From Reticulitermes lucifugus (lineage: Eukaryota; Arthropoda; Insecta; Blattodea; Rhinotermitidae): a stretch of 64,000 nucleotides of DNA. The notes under the pieces were generated by a model that did not search any database, was not told the origin of the DNA, and worked only from the letters and a program-made list of their open reading frames with translations. The position numbers were made by a program, and so were the translations under genes. Every line of letters starts with the position of its first letter. Position 1 is the stretch's first letter. Shown piece after piece: positions 63,282-64,000 of the stretch. The stretch covers positions 17,413 to 81,412 of the forward strand of contig JAKCWW010001095.1 of NCBI GenBank assembly GCA_026260175.1, given 5' to 3'.

Positions 63282-63912
63282 CTAAAATAAACATCAACAG
63301 ATGCACAAAAACATTTTCAGCATTCAAAATACTAAAAATATTTAAACAGTTGTAAATCTTCTTGCACATTATTTCTTGTACTATACTATTCTCAAAGAAC
63401 GATAGCCATGAATTTGACATAGTACAGTAAGGACAGTGATCTCAAACTACAGTTTCACGCAGTAGCATAAATCAGCCCTCAGCATACATTCTCGTCACGT
63501 TAACACGTCACATCTTTATAATACCTACATGCAGATGTTTCACTGTTCACAAAATACGCTCCTTCCCTTCTGCTCTTAGCATACTAAATAATGTGCAAGT
63601 TCTACTGCAACTTCAGCCTATGCCTACCACTTACTAGATGAAGATTAAAGGTATCAAAATCCAGGGCCCATAACAAAACAAGACCACCGATGTAATTTTG
63701 CATTTTTACACCATGTACTTCACTATTTGCTGAAACAGAGCATCATATAGAAAAGAAAAGGGGTGAAGAACATATTCTGATACCCATATACAAAATGTGA
63801 CACGTACAATATTCTTCCACACGAGAAACATGCCTTCCAGTTTTAATATATTCCTGTACCTCTATGTCCTGTCTTAGACCTTCATAATTAAAACAGGCAG
63901 AGAGAAAAATAT

Positions 63913-64000
63913 ACCGTATATTCTCGAATCTAATCCACACATTTTTTACAGTTTTAGAGGGCTAAAAAATCAGATGCGGATTAGATTCGCGTGCGGATTA
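63913..64000. repeat. Repeat end cut by window edge
   Basis: CGAATCTAATCCACAC and, inverted, GCGGATTAGATTCG occur about 50 bp apart, followed by a further GCGGATTA at the edge. The pattern suggests the start of an inverted-repeat element that continues beyond the window. Confidence 0.4.

Larger units (their letters stand above)
57211..64000. other. Upstream flank of exon L
   Basis: This is 6.8 kb in which a shared 5' exon would be expected if it lay nearby. I find no BTB, ZAD, KRAB or SAND-like frame. The stretch holds an (ATCA)n run with a repeat tail (57470-57540, one N at 57539), a foldback (58316-58500), an interrupted coding-like stretch (59488-59880), a dispersed-repeat copy (60765-60950), a GA-rich tract near 62915, an (AAT)n run (63253-63281) and the end of a repeat at the window edge. 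Confidence 0.55.

Overview
The window looks like part of an insect chromosome. It is AT-rich, with long non-coding stretches, intron-like acceptor sites, Penelope-like and mariner-like relics, a tRNA-headed SINE and many small inverted repeats. The repeat style resembles hemimetabolous insects, perhaps Blattodea (cockroach or termite); this is an inference from recalled repeat types, not a database match. There are no bacterial operons, rRNA genes or CRISPR arrays.

The main content is a tandem array of C2H2 zinc-finger exons, all on the minus strand, spread over about 54 kb (2933-57210). I find eleven intact exons, called here A to G and I to L in ascending coordinate order, and one decayed copy, H. 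Each intact exon starts at a recognisable 3' splice site (most read CTTCTTTCYAG), enters the zinc-finger frame in the same phase, encodes 8-11 standard C2H2 fingers and ends in its own stop codon just after the last finger. None has a convincing start codon of its own. No BTB, ZAD, SAND or KRAB-type exon is visible anywhere, including the 6.8 kb on the upstream (right) side. The best reading is one gene, or a few, with a shared 5' part beyond the right edge and mutually exclusive 3'-terminal exons that swap the DNA-binding domain. This is the arrangement of Drosophila lola and mod(mdg4), but with arrays of about ten fingers in place of one or two. A cluster of separate paralogous genes is the alternative.

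The exons share one layout: a short divergent leader, often with a G-N-S/T motif and a basic patch; fingers F0-F5, including an atypical F3 (CDICGY) followed by a non-TGEKP linker; a 13-16 residue spacer; then F6-F10. F9 is almost invariant, while helix residues of F7 and F8 vary. Exons A-C share nearly identical C-terminal halves, and exons I-L form a second group at the upstream end.

The gaps between exons (0.5-9.9 kb) hold no recognisable gene. They contain a Penelope-like fragment (1745-2270), two decayed mariner-like transposases (8430-8790, 21480-21645), a SINE with a 13-bp target-site duplication and a 160-N gap (16886-17206), a 37-bp minisatellite (52199-52550), and at least eight foldback repeats whose arms resemble Penelope-type 3' ends. 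A coding-looking but interrupted minus-strand stretch lies near 59490-59880, between exon L and the expected constant exons.
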